From Gemmatimonadota bacterium (lineage in GTDB: Bacteria; Gemmatimonadota; Gemmatimonadetes; Palauibacterales; Palauibacteraceae), in contig JAGWBR010000018.1 in assembly GCA_021295785.1 (NCBI GenBank), positions 1 through 64,000 of the forward strand: a DNA stretch of 64,000 bases, read 5' to 3'. Below the pieces are notes generated by a model that was not told the origin of the DNA, did no database searches, and saw only the letters and a list, made by a program, of their open reading frames with translations. Of the stretch, positions 16,672 through 27,026 are shown one piece after another. Positions within the stretch are counted from its first letter, which is position 1, and the number at the start of each line of letters is the position of its first letter. Both the position numbers and the translations under genes were made by a program.

Positions 16672-19149
16672 TTAGCCGGGGAGACGCTGCAAAGTGGTTG
16701 GAGTCGGTTGCAGGCGCAACACTGGTCCGTCCGCTCGCTCCGACTCGGCGGCTACCGGGTCAGTAATCGTGTGGAAGGATACGGGCGATACCTCAATGAG
16801 GCGGGAATCTGGCCACCGGGCAGCCATGTCCCGGTAGTGCCCGTCCAGGGGATTCCCGGATTGCCCGGAAGGCAATAGAAACCACGCCCGCGGCCCGTCC
16901 GGCGACATGCTCGCCACGAACCGCATGCTGGGCCCCGCATCACCGACCCTCGGCCAGGTCCAGGCCCCTTCGCCCGGTGCGGCCCACCCGAATCCCCGGG
17001 CCACCCGCACGGTGAACCGCCCACCCCGCGCCGGGAACGGCCCCACATTCAGGCCGAAGAGCCGATTCAAGGGCTCCACGCTCCCCATGGCGTGGGACGA
17101 TTGCTCCCACCGGGCCTGCCCCCAGCGCAGACCAGCGGTCAACGCCGCGGTGCGGGCAGCCTCTGTTTCGAGCTGTTCCAGTGTCTCCGTTTCCGGGGTG
17201 CGAGAGTCGTCGATCCACGCCGGATCGCGCTCGGTCAGGATACGGTGGAAGTTCAGGTCCGGCAGGCGACCCGGGTGCACCAGCTCGTCACTTGCGATCA
17301 GGTCACGAAGGCGGAACAGCCAGGCGAAGAAGGGGGCGGGCCCCTGCGCATCTGTCTCGGTCCGAAGGTCCCAGTCCGCAAGAATCTGGGCGAGCCGTTC
17401 TTCACCTGCGCGCCGGGCCGCCGCGACGGCGCGCGGGCGGAATTCCGCGGCCAGCAGGCTGTGCGAATCCAGCTGGAGCAGCCTCATTTCTTCGACCGTC
17501 CAGCCGGTGGCGTCCCTCACCAGGTCGTCGATCCGTTTGGCCCGGTAGGGCAAATAGTACCGGGTGTTGATTCGACCAGCGGCTTCGGCGCTCTGGAGGT
17601 TGTTGGCCGACACAAGGTACCCGGAATCGGGGTTCCTGAGGCGCGGTAGTGAATCCGCGGGCCAGTAGCCAGTGGTCCACCCTCCCCTTGCAAAACCCGC
17701 GGACTTGGGCGGAGACGAGAGGGTGGGACCGAGCGCTCCGGGCTCCCTCACGGGCAGGCGTCCGACCAGCCTGAACCCGATATCCCCGTCAGTACTCGCG
17801 AAAACCAAGTTCTGGTGCGGCAGGGCAAAGTCCCTGGCGGCTGCGTCCAATTCGTCCGCGTTGGATGCACGCCCCATTCCGTAGAGGGCCGTGGCGCCGT
17901 ATGGATCGAAGCCGGTCCACGCCATGGAGAGAGCAACACCGCCCCCTGGGCGGAGGTCGGTGATCAGAGGGCCTCTGGGTGTACTCCGCACCGAATGGAC
18001 GTACGGTTCTCCGGCCCCTCGCACCTGGATGTGTTCAACACGCTCGCCGAGAGGCTCCCAGCCTCCGCCTTCGGTTCGGTACATGCGGCGGGCCAGGCCG
18101 AGCGCCTCGGCCGAAAAATCCGAATCGTCGGCCGCCGCGTTGGTGAACGTCCACGCAACATTCCGGTTCAGTCCGATTACGATGCCTGGCACGCCGGGAA
18201 TCGACACTCCGACCGCAGAGTAACCGTCGGCGGCGGTGAGCGAATTCAGGTACCAGGTGGACGGGGCCGTCAAGGCAAGGTGCGGGTCGTTGGCAATCAG
18301 AGGGTGCCCGTCCGCGGTCCTCGAACCCGCGAGTGCCCACGAATTGGATCCCCGGAGCCCGATCCCGTACAGCAGCCCGGTCGGGTCGAGCGGGGGGGCG
18401 GGGGGGAGGCGGGTATCGGGGTGGGGCGGGCGGGCGGGCGGGCCTCTGTCGCCGGGTTGATGCACCAACGTGGTGGCGCTCGCGGGGAGTGGTTGTTGGG
18501 TGATGGTCGGATCCCAGTCGGGGAGCCAGTCTTCGAGCGCGCGCCGCAGGTCGGCCCCCAGACCGGCCCTGAGGTCAATCAGACCCAGCTCCTCCTCCCA
18601 TCCCGCCAGGTCCAGGGCCATGATCCTGGTGATCGCCAGCGAAGCCTGCGGGGACCACGGTTCGGGCTCGGAACCGACCAACAGGAACTCGGGGGGCCAG
18701 GGGCCCCGCCAGTCCGCGACTCTGGCATTCACGCCAGCCGCATAGGCCTCCAGCAGATGCAACACCCCGGGTTCAACATTTTCCAGTTCCCTGCCCGACG
18801 TGCCCCAGAAATCGAGGGTGCGCAGCATCATGTCGGTCCGCAGAGCGGGTTCTCCAAACAGTTCCGCCAACCGTCCCCGGGCAATTCGGTTGAACATCTG
18901 CATCTGCCAAAGACGCTCACCTGCGTGCACAAACCCCTGCGCCCACATCGCGTCCGCCTCGGTACGAGCGAAAATGCGGGGGACCGCGTGGTCGCCGAAC
19001 CGGACCGTCGCCGGTTTGGACAACCCGGGCGCGTCGAATGTTCCCGTTCGAGGTTGAATCGAGAGCGATAACCACCAAGTGCCCGCCGTGATCGCCGAGG
19101 CCAGCAACAGAACGCCGGCCGCCGCCGCGTCCCGGGATCTACTCATCAT
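16672..19149 (-). CDS. Penicillin acylase family (S45) N-terminal-nucleophile amidase
   Basis: Exported S45 hydrolases are made as a precursor that cleaves itself before a Ser nucleophile. Here the cleavage site is GSNSWALAGS, with Ser at about residue 268. The N-terminus has a hydrophobic export segment (about 8-30). The alpha-subunit motif PRIFARTEADAMWAQGFVHAGERLWQM and the beta-subunit segment HPLIANDPHLALTAPSTWY fit the family. A Pro-rich stretch before the cleavage site probably forms the spacer. Substrates may include acyl-homoserine lactones or amides; sequence does not say. The start (tandem ATGs) overlaps the upstream regulator gene by 11 nt. Confidence 0.9.
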   Translation of the reverse strand: MMSRSRDAAAAGVLLLASAITAGTWWLSLSIQPRTGTFDAPGLSKPATVRFGDHAVPRIFARTEADAMWAQGFVHAGERLWQMQMFNRIARGRLAELFGEPALRTDMMLRTLDFWGTSGRELENVEPGVLHLLEAYAAGVNARVADWRGPWPPEFLLVGSEPEPWSPQASLAITRIMALDLAGWEEELGLIDLRAGLGADLRRALEDWLPDWDPTITQQPLPASATTLVHQPGDRGPPARPPHPDTRLPPAPPLDPTGLLYGIGLRGSNSWALAGSRTADGHPLIANDPHLALTAPSTWYLNSLTAADGYSAVGVSIPGVPGIVIGLNRNVAWTFTNAAADDSDFSAEALGLARRMYRTEGGGWEPLGERVEHIQVRGAGEPYVHSVRSTPRGPLITDLRPGGGVALSMAWTGFDPYGATALYGMGRASNADELDAAARDFALPHQNLVFASTDGDIGFRLVGRLPVREPGALGPTLSSPPKSAGFARGGWTTGYWPADSLPRLRNPDSGYLVSANNLQSAEAAGRINTRYYLPYRAKRIDDLVRDATGWTVEEMRLLQLDSHSLLAAEFRPRAVAAARRAGEERLAQILADWDLRTETDAQGPAPFFAWLFRLRDLIASDELVHPGRLPDLNFHRILTERDPAWIDDSRTPETETLEQLETEAARTAALTAGLRWGQARWEQSSHAMGSVEPLNRLFGLNVGPFPARGGRFTVRVARGFGWAAPGEGAWTWPRVGDAGPSMRFVASMSPDGPRAWFLLPSGQSGNPLDGHYRDMAARWPDSRLIEVSPVSFHTITDPVAAESERADGPVLRLQPTPTTLQRLPG

Positions 19150-19771
19150 CTGCACTGGCAGTGGATGTGTCCGCACGGGCCATCACGGCGACCGACACGT
19201 AGTGAGAACCGTCCCCGAAGATCAGTCCGCGGGCGGTGAGCGTTTCAAGCGCCTCGGTCGCCTGCCGGTCACCAGTGCCAAGGCGCCGGGCAACTGCCTC
19301 GGTAGTCCGGGCCGTCCCGGCGCGTCCGAGTCGGGTCACCTCTTCCCAGGCCCGGTTTTCCCGGTCGCGGATTTCGCCCAGCAGCATCCCCCTTCCGCCG
19401 GTTCCCTCGGCGCACGCCGCCAGGCCCCTCCTCGCGAGGGCTCTTTGAATGGGCTCGCGGGTGTGCTCGCTCACACCGCGCAGCAGTGCCAGGACCCGGC
19501 GCGCCCCGCCCTGTCCGGTCCGCTCCACGATCTTGGCTACGATCTCGTCCGCGCAGGCGTAGTCGATCATCACAACATGGGTAAGATCCAGCACGGCCAC
19601 CGCAGCACCCCGCGCCCTGGCCAGTCGGGCCTCGATCTCCATCCTCAGTGCCCGCCCCGTGGAGCGCGTAACCAAATGGCTGAAGAACCCAGCGTGCTCG
19701 ACCACTACTTCCGGGGCATCCCCGAATCCGGAGGACGGGCGCCTGCCCGCCGATCGCCCCAACCGGGTCAT
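19139..19771 (-). CDS. STAS-like domain / winged-helix regulator
   Basis: This is a 210-residue protein. The N-terminal half has a STAS/DUF4325-type fold (AVLDLTHVVMIDYACADEIVAKI at about residues 68-90). The C-terminal half looks like a winged helix (about 150-185, TTEAVARRLGTGDRQATEALETLTARGLIF). It overlaps the STAS/ATPase gene by 4 nt (ATGA). STAS and GHKL proteins commonly form partner-switch modules; a DNA-binding STAS protein beside its ATPase suggests direct transcriptional output. The target is unknown. Confidence 0.65.
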   Translation of the reverse strand: MTRLGRSAGRRPSSGFGDAPEVVVEHAGFFSHLVTRSTGRALRMEIEARLARARGAAVAVLDLTHVVMIDYACADEIVAKIVERTGQGGARRVLALLRGVSEHTREPIQRALARRGLAACAEGTGGRGMLLGEIRDRENRAWEEVTRLGRAGTARTTEAVARRLGTGDRQATEALETLTARGLIFGDGSHYVSVAVMARADTSTASADDE

Positions 19772-20709
19772 GCGGCCTCCGGCCCCGGCGTGATCGATTC
19801 CTCCGCGGCCGGCAGCACAATCATGACCTGTGCACCGGGGAATGGCGGCAGTCCAGTCTTCACCGAGACTCGATCGGGGGCGTACTCACCGCCCGCGCCG
19901 GCGGCGAGCCGCCTCTCCCACTCGGCGATGTCGCCCACCATCGCCGCGCCGCTGCGGATTCGAAGCGAACCGTGCCATTCGAGTACCTGGCGGCGGATGG
20001 CCTGGAGGCCGTGCCCTCTCCCCCGGTCCTTGAACCGGGACTCGCCGCGTAGCACGGCCGCTTCGAGCGCGGCGGCGGATCCGGTGCTGGCATTCCTTGC
20101 CCCCAACGACTGTTCGAAGCCAATTCCCACATCCATCACCGCAAGCACCGCCACTTCCCGGCCCAGTCTCCGCTGCCAACGGTAGGTCTGCGCGCAGGCC
20201 CATCCGAGTGACCCCGCGTGCTCGACGATATTCTGGCACACCTCGGACAGCATGATCGAGAAGTGGATTACGGATGCCTTGGAGTAGCCCAACCGACCCT
20301 GTAGGATCCGCCGCGCGCCCTCCCCGACCTTCTTCACCACGGCGTGCACGTCTTCGTTGCTGCGAATGGAGGTGATCTCGATCAGCGCGCCGGAGTCGCC
20401 GTGGCGACGGGCCTGCTTGCCGGGGAGCTGGAACACGTTTTGCGCGGCCGGCCAGAACTCCATCCGCTCCATGTAACCGCTCACCTCGCGATTCCGGGGC
20501 GGCTCCAGCATTGGACGTTTCCCCGTGCGCTGTTCGACTTCACGCCCCAGTGCCAGAAGCCCTATCAGGCCGTAGGGAGAGACCCAGGTGACCGCGCTGG
20601 CATCGAAGAGTATCGACACGCCCGACCGTGTGGCGTCCGGAAGTTCCGCAACCAGCGCCTCGAAGGCCTGGTGGTCGAGCTCCGGCGAAACGCTGAGGAC
20701 GCGGCTCAC
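19768..20709 (-). CDS. STAS-GHKL ATPase regulator (anti-sigma/partner-switch type)
   Basis: This 313-residue protein starts at GTG 20709, overlapping the PfkB stop (GTGA). Residues about 20-90 resemble STAS (SILFDASAVTWVSPYGLIGLLAL). From about 150 the GHKL ATP-binding site is clear: N box MLSEVCQNIVEHAG, G1 box MDVGIGF and G2 box RGRGHGLQAI. Such proteins are Ser/Thr kinases or phosphate-sensing switches for STAS partners. The next gene encodes a STAS-like winged-helix protein, so the two probably work together. No sensor or membrane segment is present. Confidence 0.75.
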   Translation of the reverse strand: MSRVLSVSPELDHQAFEALVAELPDATRSGVSILFDASAVTWVSPYGLIGLLALGREVEQRTGKRPMLEPPRNREVSGYMERMEFWPAAQNVFQLPGKQARRHGDSGALIEITSIRSNEDVHAVVKKVGEGARRILQGRLGYSKASVIHFSIMLSEVCQNIVEHAGSLGWACAQTYRWQRRLGREVAVLAVMDVGIGFEQSLGARNASTGSAAALEAAVLRGESRFKDRGRGHGLQAIRRQVLEWHGSLRIRSGAAMVGDIAEWERRLAAGAGGEYAPDRVSVKTGLPPFPGAQVMIVLPAAEESITPGPEAA

Positions 20710-21698
20710 CGTGCCTCGTGCTCCAATGCCGCCCGCAACCCCCGGGTTCCCCGTACTCGTGCGGCGATCCCGCTGGCCCGGGCAGCAGCCTTCGCCGCGC
20801 TCTCCAGACTCTCGCCGGCCAGCAGACGCGCGCAGCAGGTGGCTCCCCAAACGTCGCCGCAACCGGTCGGGTCAAGCTCCTCCGGCCCCCGCCCGCGCCC
20901 GTAGCGGCTCCCGCCCGAACCAAGGTCGGCGCCGACACTGCCTGTCGTTACGGGACCAGGCACCCCCCGGCCACCGTTTTCGTTGCCCTCCGCGAGCCGC
21001 CCGGAAGAAAACCAGGTCGCCCCGCTCTCGCCGCGAGTCACTATGACGGCCGCGGTGCCGCCGCCAGCAGTCTCCTGTGCGAACTTCCATGGATCGGACC
21101 TGTCGTGCGCCAGGGTGGCCAACTCGGATTCGTTCATCTGCACTACGTCAAAGCACCTCATCCAGGCACGGGGGCGCGGCACTGGCCGCATTACCCGCCC
21201 GCCGCCGGGTTCAACTCCAAGGAGAAGGGAGTGCAGGTCGGAGTATACCAACCCGCCAACCGCCGACTTGAGGACGGAGGCCGCGGCCAGGTCAAGCTCC
21301 CATCCGGAGATGAAGTTCACGTATAGAGCGTCGCAGCCCCGCGCCGCATCAAGCGCCTCGTCTGCTTCGAAGCCCGACACGCCGCCGGTCAGGGTCTCCC
21401 GTCGGTTGCCCCGGTCGTAGTAAACAAGTTCAACGCGGTTGTTGGGCTCCGGCACCGTGGCCACGGCCGCGATCGATTCCAGGCGCGTCAACCCGCGGAA
21501 AAAGTCGTCCGCCCGGGCGCGAAGATCTTCTCCAACCTTGATTATCGGCAGGGCCGTCCAGCCACCGGGCAGCGCCGCATCAACAGCCGCGAGCGAGTGG
21601 GCGATTCCGCCCCAACCGTGCACGGCATCCCCGGGGCGCTGGCCCGCCAGGCGAATGGTGTCCCAGACCATAGAGCCGACCACCCCGAGGACGGGCAC
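20706..21698 (-). CDS. PfkB family carbohydrate kinase
   Basis: The ribokinase-fold signature near the C-terminus is DPTGCGDVWGA, where the usual GAGD reads GCGD and the catalytic Asp is kept. The N-terminal LGVVGSMVWDTI and GGIAHSLAA match the substrate-binding GG motif region. The GTG at 21698, directly after the ROK gene's stop, is chosen over an upstream ATG inside that gene. A Gly-rich insertion lies near residues 230-265. The sugar substrate is unknown. Confidence 0.82.
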   Translation of the reverse strand: MPVLGVVGSMVWDTIRLAGQRPGDAVHGWGGIAHSLAAVDAALPGGWTALPIIKVGEDLRARADDFFRGLTRLESIAAVATVPEPNNRVELVYYDRGNRRETLTGGVSGFEADEALDAARGCDALYVNFISGWELDLAAASVLKSAVGGLVYSDLHSLLLGVEPGGGRVMRPVPRPRAWMRCFDVVQMNESELATLAHDRSDPWKFAQETAGGGTAAVIVTRGESGATWFSSGRLAEGNENGGRGVPGPVTTGSVGADLGSGGSRYGRGRGPEELDPTGCGDVWGATCCARLLAGESLESAAKAAARASGIAARVRGTRGLRAALEHEAR

Positions 21699-21699
21699 T

Positions 21700-22806
21700 C
21701 TACGCCACCCTCGGACCTTCGGGCAGCGCTCCGATCCCCTCGCCCTGCCGCTCGGCAAGCAGGAAGGCCCCCGCGGCCCCGACCGACCCGGCCTGGTTGC
21801 CGAGGTGTCCGGTCACGATTTCGAGCCCCCGCCGCATCGGTTCCATGACCCGCTGGCGCACTACCTCACGGGACGGTGCCAGCAGCAGGTCACCTGCACG
21901 GGCGACCCGTCCCGCGACTACGACCCGGTCCGGGTTCAGCGCGCTGATCAGGCTGGCCAAGCCCAGACCGAGCACCTCTCCGGTCTCCTGGACGAGCGAT
22001 TTGCACGCCGGATCGCCCCTCCGCGCCCTCCGCACCACCCTTCTCGCAGTCAGGACAATCGGGCCGCCGCCCGCCTCCTCCCCTTCGGTCCCGCCAAAAC
22101 CGCCTCCGACGGGGCCAATCACCTCGGCCGCACGCGCGGCGATCGCATCGCCCGACACATACGCCTCCAGGCACCCCCGGGCCCCGCAGCCACACTGCCT
22201 GCCGCCGGGATCGATGCAGATGTGCCCCATCTCGCAGGCCAGCCCGCGTGCGCCGCGGAACGGCTGCCCGGCCCACACCAACCCGCCCCCGACCCCCGTC
22301 CCCAGGGTCAGACACAGCAGGCACTTGCTGCCCCGCCCCGCCCCCCGCCACCACTCTCCGAGCGCGGCGGCGTTGGCGTCGTTTTCCAGTGTGCACGGCA
22401 GGCCCGTCCGCGACACCACGGCATCGCTCAGGGGCATCTGGGTCCAACCGAGGCGCGAGTTCTCGACCAACACACCGCGTTCCCCGTCCACGAGGCCCGT
22501 CGCGCCGATGCCCACCCCCAAGACGACCGTGTCCCGAACGGCCCCCGCCTCCCTCCGGTCCGCACGACCGGCCTCCAGGGTGCTCTGCACTGTCTCGGCC
22601 AAGGCAGCCGCCACCTCGTCCTCGTCGCCACTCTGGGGGGTTGAGCGCACCTTCCAGCCCACGGGAGGCCCGGACTCAACGGGAATCAACCCGGCCCGGA
22701 TCGAACTGCCGCCGATATCCACACCCACAACAAATCTCCGCGCGCTCCCTCGGTCATCGGCGGCCCCGGGGTGATCAGCATGGGCGGGCTGGCTGGCCGA
22801 CGGCAC
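21700..22806 (-). CDS. ROK family sugar kinase (glucokinase-like)
   Basis: The ATP motif VVGVDIGGSSIRAG, the catalytic segment LENDANAAALGEWW, the phosphate loop LTLGTGVGGGL and the ROK zinc motif (GHICIDPGGRQCGCGARGCLEAY) are all present. These enzymes phosphorylate glucose, N-acetylglucosamine or N-acetylmannosamine; the family signature does not fix which. There is no N-terminal DNA-binding domain, so it is a kinase rather than a ROK repressor. The GTG start lies 3 nt after the lepA stop. Confidence 0.88.
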   Translation of the reverse strand: MPSASQPAHADHPGAADDRGSARRFVVGVDIGGSSIRAGLIPVESGPPVGWKVRSTPQSGDEDEVAAALAETVQSTLEAGRADRREAGAVRDTVVLGVGIGATGLVDGERGVLVENSRLGWTQMPLSDAVVSRTGLPCTLENDANAAALGEWWRGAGRGSKCLLCLTLGTGVGGGLVWAGQPFRGARGLACEMGHICIDPGGRQCGCGARGCLEAYVSGDAIAARAAEVIGPVGGGFGGTEGEEAGGGPIVLTARRVVRRARRGDPACKSLVQETGEVLGLGLASLISALNPDRVVVAGRVARAGDLLLAPSREVVRQRVMEPMRRGLEIVTGHLGNQAGSVGAAGAFLLAERQGEGIGALPEGPRVA

Positions 22807-22809
22807 CGG

Positions 22810-24642
22810 TCAGTCCCCTTCCACCTGGAGCACGGCCAGAAACGCCTCCTGCGGCACCTCCACGCTGCCCACCCGCTTCATTCGGCGCTTCCCTTCTTTC
22901 TGCTTCTCCAGGAGTTTGCGCTTCCTGGTGATGTCGCCCCCGTAGCACTTGGCGGTCACGTTCTTGCGCAGCGCCTTCACCGTGGTTCTGGCGATCACGT
23001 CCCGGCCAATCGCCGCCTGAATCGCCACGTCGAACAACTGCCTCGGGATCAGCGCCTTGAGCCGCGATGCGACCCTGCGCCCGAAGTCGTAAGCCCGTTT
23101 TCGGTGGACAATCACGCTGAGGGCGTCCACGGGATCCCCGTTCAGCAGGATGTCCAGGCGCACCAGGTCCGAGGAAGCGTGCCCGACGAATTCCCAGTCC
23201 AGCGATGCGTACCCGCGCGAAACCGACTTCAGCCTGTCGTAGAAATCCAGCACGATCTCGGCCAGCGGCATCTTGTAGGTCATTTCAACCCTGGCGCCGT
23301 CAAGGTAGGACATGCTCGCGTACTCGCCGCGGCGGTCATGGCACAGTTTCTGGATGGCCCCTATGTAATCTGACGGCGACACAACCCGGACGGCGACAAA
23401 CGGCTCGCGCACCTCCTGCACCCGGCCGCGGTCCGGCATCTTCGAGGGGTTTTCTAGGTTCAGCAGCTCGCCGCTCGTCAGCACCACCTGGTATTCCACA
23501 TTCGGGAGCGTCGTGATCAGGTCCAGATCGAACTCCCGCTCCAACCGCTCCTGAATGATCTCCATATGGAGAAGACCCAGGAATCCGCACCTGAACCCAA
23601 ATCCGAGCGCAATCGATGTTTCTGGTTCGTAATGCAGGCTCGCGTCATTGAGCTGGAGCTTCTGCAGCGCGTCGCGCAGCTCCTCGAAATTGTCGCTGTC
23701 CGTCGGATAGAGGGCGGCGAACACCATCGGCCGGGCCTCCCGGTATCCGGGCAGCAGCTGTTCGGCCCGCCGGGACGCGTCCAGCACCGTGTCACCCACG
23801 CGGGTGTGCCCCACGTTCTTGATTTGCGCGGTGAAGTACCCCACCTCCCCGGACCGGAGAACTCCGGTCGGACAAAGCCCCAGCCTCATGAACCCAACTT
23901 CGTCCACCTCGTAGCCCGCGTCGTGCCGCCCGAACTCCACGCGCCCTCCCGCCCGGAGTTCACCGTCCATCACGCGCACCATCGGCGTGGCCCCCCGGTA
24001 CCGGTCGTACTGGGAATCGAAAATCAGCGCCCGGAGCGGGGCGTCCGGATCGCCGGCGGGTGGCGGAATGCGGTCCACAATCGCAGTCAGAACATCGTCG
24101 ATTCCGCGGCCCTCCTTGGCCGACGCGAGAAGCACATCTGCCGGCTCGCAGCCGAGCAGCTGAACGACCTCGGCCGTGGCTGCCCCCGGATCCGCCCCCG
24201 GCAGGTCGATCTTGTTGAGGACCGGGATCACTTCCAACCCGGCGTCCAGCGCCAGCAGAAGGTTGGCCACGGTCTGCGCCTCAATGCCCTGCGCTGCGTC
24301 CACTACCAGCAGCGCGCCCTCGCACGCCGCCATGCTCCGGCTGACCTCGTAGGTGAAATCGACGTGGCCCGGCGTGTCGATGAGGTTCAGTTGATAGGTG
24401 TTCCCGTCGCGGTGGCGGTGTTCGAGCCGGACCGCGTTGAGCTTGATCGTAATGCCGCGTTCCCGCTCCAGATCCATCGAGTCGAGGACCTGGTCCTTCA
24501 TTTTCCGCGCTTCGACAGCACCGGTCCGTTCGAGCAGGCGGTCGGCCAGGGTCGATTTCCCGTGGTCGATGTGGGCGATGATCGAGAAATTCCTGATCAA
24601 CGAAAGGCCCAAGCCGGTGCTCCCGGACGGTGCGGAGGTCAT
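22810..24642 (-). CDS. lepA: Elongation factor 4 (LepA) GTPase
   Basis: EF4 is a ribosome-bound GTPase that affects back-translocation and initiation fidelity. G1 [17 protein letters not shown]2/G3 [12 protein letters not shown] and DTPGHVDF, and G4 NKIDLPGA are intact. The characteristic C-terminal domain ([47 protein letters not shown]) separates it from EF-G. The length of 610 is standard. It overlaps the following metallo-hydrolase gene by 4 nt. Confidence 0.97.
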   Translation of the reverse strand: MTSAPSGSTGLGLSLIRNFSIIAHIDHGKSTLADRLLERTGAVEARKMKDQVLDSMDLERERGITIKLNAVRLEHRHRDGNTYQLNLIDTPGHVDFTYEVSRSMAACEGALLVVDAAQGIEAQTVANLLLALDAGLEVIPVLNKIDLPGADPGAATAEVVQLLGCEPADVLLASAKEGRGIDDVLTAIVDRIPPPAGDPDAPLRALIFDSQYDRYRGATPMVRVMDGELRAGGRVEFGRHDAGYEVDEVGFMRLGLCPTGVLRSGEVGYFTAQIKNVGHTRVGDTVLDASRRAEQLLPGYREARPMVFAALYPTDSDNFEELRDALQKLQLNDASLHYEPETSIALGFGFRCGFLGLLHMEIIQERLEREFDLDLITTLPNVEYQVVLTSGELLNLENPSKMPDRGRVQEVREPFVAVRVVSPSDYIGAIQKLCHDRRGEYASMSYLDGARVEMTYKMPLAEIVLDFYDRLKSVSRGYASLDWEFVGHASSDLVRLDILLNGDPVDALSVIVHRKRAYDFGRRVASRLKALIPRQLFDVAIQAAIGRDVIARTTVKALRKNVTAKCYGGDITRKRKLLEKQKEGKRRMKRVGSVEVPQEAFLAVLQVEGD

Positions 24643-25409
24643 ACTTCCACCCGCAGCCCGTCAAAGGCCGGCTCTGACCCGCTCGGGAGCCGCCTGGCGA
24701 TCTCGGCGTGCGGCGTCCCGTGAGCGATATGAGTGATCAGGGTCCGCCTGACTCCCAGACTGGCCCCGAGTTCCGCCGCCTGCTCCATCGAGAAGTGCCC
24801 GGGGTGCGGGCGGCCGAACCAGAGGGCGTTCACCACAAGGGTCTCAATCCCGCTGAACACGTCTCTGGCGGGGCCGGGCAGCCGGTTCGCGTCGATCAGG
24901 ATGCCGAGGCGGCCCACCCGGAACCCGTAGCTGAAGTGAATCCCGTGGGGCAAACGGACACAAGTAATCGAGAAGCCGGCCGCCTGGATTGTGTCGCCAT
25001 CTCCGTAGGGCATCACATCGAGGCCCGGGACCGACGATTCGGGCTGGCGCGGGCCGTCCGACCACACGTACCCGAACCGGCGGCGCAGTTCTTCTTCGAA
25101 CTCGGCTGGCACGTACATCGGCAGGCGGCGCGATCCGCGAGTGAAGACTCTCAAATCGTCCAGCCCGTGAATGTGATCGGCATGGGGATGCGATATCAGC
25201 ACCGCCCCCAGGTCCTTGATTCCCTCTCTCAGGAGTTGAAGCCGCAGCTCGGGAGGAGCGTCGATCAGGACCCTTCGTCCGTCATCCTCCAGCAGCAGCG
25301 CGTGCCGGCCGCGCCGGTCCCGGTGATCCTCCGACGAACAGGACTCGCATTCGCACCCCACCACGGGCACGCCGAATGAAGCGCCCGTCCCTAGGAAGCG
25401 GAGTCGCAC
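24639..25409 (-). CDS. PhnP/RNase Z-like metallo-beta-lactamase-fold hydrolase
   Basis: This is a 256-residue MBL-fold protein. It opens with [20 protein letters not shown], whose cysteines are typical of the PhnP/YycJ-like subgroup, then shows the di-metal motif [21 protein letters not shown] and a C-terminal [12 protein letters not shown] 25409 with AGGA 6 nt upstream is preferred to a TTG inside pyk. PhnP acts on cyclic phosphodiesters; assigning that substrate here is inference. Confidence 0.85.
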   Translation of the reverse strand: MRLRFLGTGASFGVPVVGCECESCSSEDHRDRRGRHALLLEDDGRRVLIDAPPELRLQLLREGIKDLGAVLISHPHADHIHGLDDLRVFTRGSRRLPMYVPAEFEEELRRRFGYVWSDGPRQPESSVPGLDVMPYGDGDTIQAAGFSITCVRLPHGIHFSYGFRVGRLGILIDANRLPGPARDVFSGIETLVVNALWFGRPHPGHFSMEQAAELGASLGVRRTLITHIAHGTPHAEIARRLPSGSEPAFDGLRVEV

Positions 25410-25419
25410 GCGGGTCCTG

Positions 25420-26871
25420 TCAGAGCTTCTCAATCCTCATCATGTTGGTGGTGCCCGGCACATGGAACGGGACTCCCGCCGTGACCACCAGCCGCTCGCC
25501 GGGCCGGGCCAGCTCCTGCGCCAGCGCGTTCCTCCGGGCGGCGGTCAGCATGGCCTCGTAGCTGATCTCCCCCGAGAACAACACCGGCTTCACCCCCCAC
25601 ACCAGCGCGAGCTGGTTGTAAGTGGACTGCTGGTCGGTCATGGCCATCACCGGCACGTGCGGGCGCTGGGCCGCGACCATTCTGGCAGTGTGCCCGCTCC
25701 TGGTGAACGTGACGAGCAGCGGCGCATCAAGCCGGCCCACGGCCTGGACCGCGGCTGCCGCAATCGCCCCCGAGGTCGTCTGCTGAATATCGGCAACACC
25801 GCGAACATGCCGGCCCGTCCTCCCTCTGCCTGGCATGGGGCGCGCCGGGGAAAGCGTCTCGCCTTCGATCCGCCGAATGATCGTGTCCATGACCTCCACC
25901 GCCGCCACGGGGTTCGCTCCGACCGCCGTCTCCGCCGACAGCATCACCGCGTCGGTTCCGTCCAGCAGCGCGTTGGCCACGTCAGACACCTCGGCCCTGG
26001 TCGGGATCTTGCTGTCGATCATCGACTCGAGCATCTGAGTCGCGGTGATGACCGGCCGCACGCGTTCCTGCGCCATGCGGATGATCCGTTTCTGGACCAG
26101 CGGCACTTCCTCGAACGGCAACTCCACGCCGAGGTCGCCCCTGGCCACCATCACGCAGTCGGTCCCGCCCATCACGTCGGGCAGGCGTTCCAGCGCCTGC
26201 GGTTTTTCGATCTTGGCGATGAGCAGGCAGCCCGAGGCCATCAGCTCGCGCACCGTCTCCAGGTCCTTCGGTTTCCTGACGAAACTCAGCGCCAAGAAAT
26301 CGAAACTGGCGTCGTTGGCGAAGGCAATGGCTTCCCGGTCACTCTCTGTGAGGGGCGGAAGGCGGGTCGCCGTGCCGGGCAGGTTGATTCCCCTTCCGGA
26401 GTGCAAAATCCCGGAATTTTCGGCTTCCGCGACCAGCTCCCCGACCGCGGGCCCGAGCCTCTCGACCATGAACTCGAGCCGGCCGTCGTCCAGCAGTAGT
26501 CGCGCTCCGGGTTCCATGTCCTGAAGCATCGGCGGACCGATCGTAGAAATCTCGCCGGGGCTGGCCTCCTCCCCGGGCGGCAGGAACCGGTACTGGTGCC
26601 CCGCTTCGATCGACGCCGTCTCCCCCGGGAGCTCGCCAACTCTGAGCTTGGGTCCGCGCAGATCCCCCATGACCGCCAGCGGGCGGCCCAACTCCTGGCT
26701 CGTGCCCCGGGCCAGGCTGACGATCTCCGCCGCCTTCTCATGGGAGGCATGGGCGAAGTTGATCCGGAGCGCGTCCGCCCCCGCCTCAATCAGTGCCCGC
26801 AACACCTCCGGTGACCAAGACGCCGGACCGACCGTGGCCACTATCTTCGCTCTGCGGAATACAGCCTTCAT
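25420..26871 (-). CDS. pyk: Pyruvate kinase
   Basis: Final ATP-generating step of glycolysis. The barrel begins KIVATVGPAS and RINFAHASHE; the active-site segment LLIAKIEKPQALER, VMVARGDLGVE and TATQMLESMI are complete. The C-terminal domain has MTDQQSTYNQLALVWGVKP. It has 483 residues. It appears to be the first gene of the minus-strand run ending at mrp, with rpsU divergent. Confidence 0.97.
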   Translation of the reverse strand: MKAVFRRAKIVATVGPASWSPEVLRALIEAGADALRINFAHASHEKAAEIVSLARGTSQELGRPLAVMGDLRGPKLRVGELPGETASIEAGHQYRFLPPGEEASPGEISTIGPPMLQDMEPGARLLLDDGRLEFMVERLGPAVGELVAEAENSGILHSGRGINLPGTATRLPPLTESDREAIAFANDASFDFLALSFVRKPKDLETVRELMASGCLLIAKIEKPQALERLPDVMGGTDCVMVARGDLGVELPFEEVPLVQKRIIRMAQERVRPVITATQMLESMIDSKIPTRAEVSDVANALLDGTDAVMLSAETAVGANPVAAVEVMDTIIRRIEGETLSPARPMPGRGRTGRHVRGVADIQQTTSGAIAAAAVQAVGRLDAPLLVTFTRSGHTARMVAAQRPHVPVMAMTDQQSTYNQLALVWGVKPVLFSGEISYEAMLTAARRNALAQELARPGERLVVTAGVPFHVPGTTNMMRIEKL

Positions 26872-26963
26872 TCGCGTAGCCTCGGTGTTGGTGGAGTGAG
26901 CCCTTCCCGGCCGTCTTACCGGAATTTCGGCAGGGATTGCCGGCGCTTCGATACGGGCTCGGC

Positions 26964-26993
26964 TTGACGCGAATCCAGCCGGGGCGCTATTCT
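26964..26993 (+). promoter_or_regulatory. Sigma-70-like promoter of rpsU
   Basis: TTGACG (26964-26969) and TATTCT (26988-26993) are separated by 18 nt in the intergenic region before rpsU. Transcription would begin near 27000, giving a short leader that carries the GGAGGAG ribosome-binding site at 27013-27019. Confidence 0.55.
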
Positions 26994-27026
26994 ATGCGGT
27001 TATCACTCTTTTGGAGGAGAATATAC

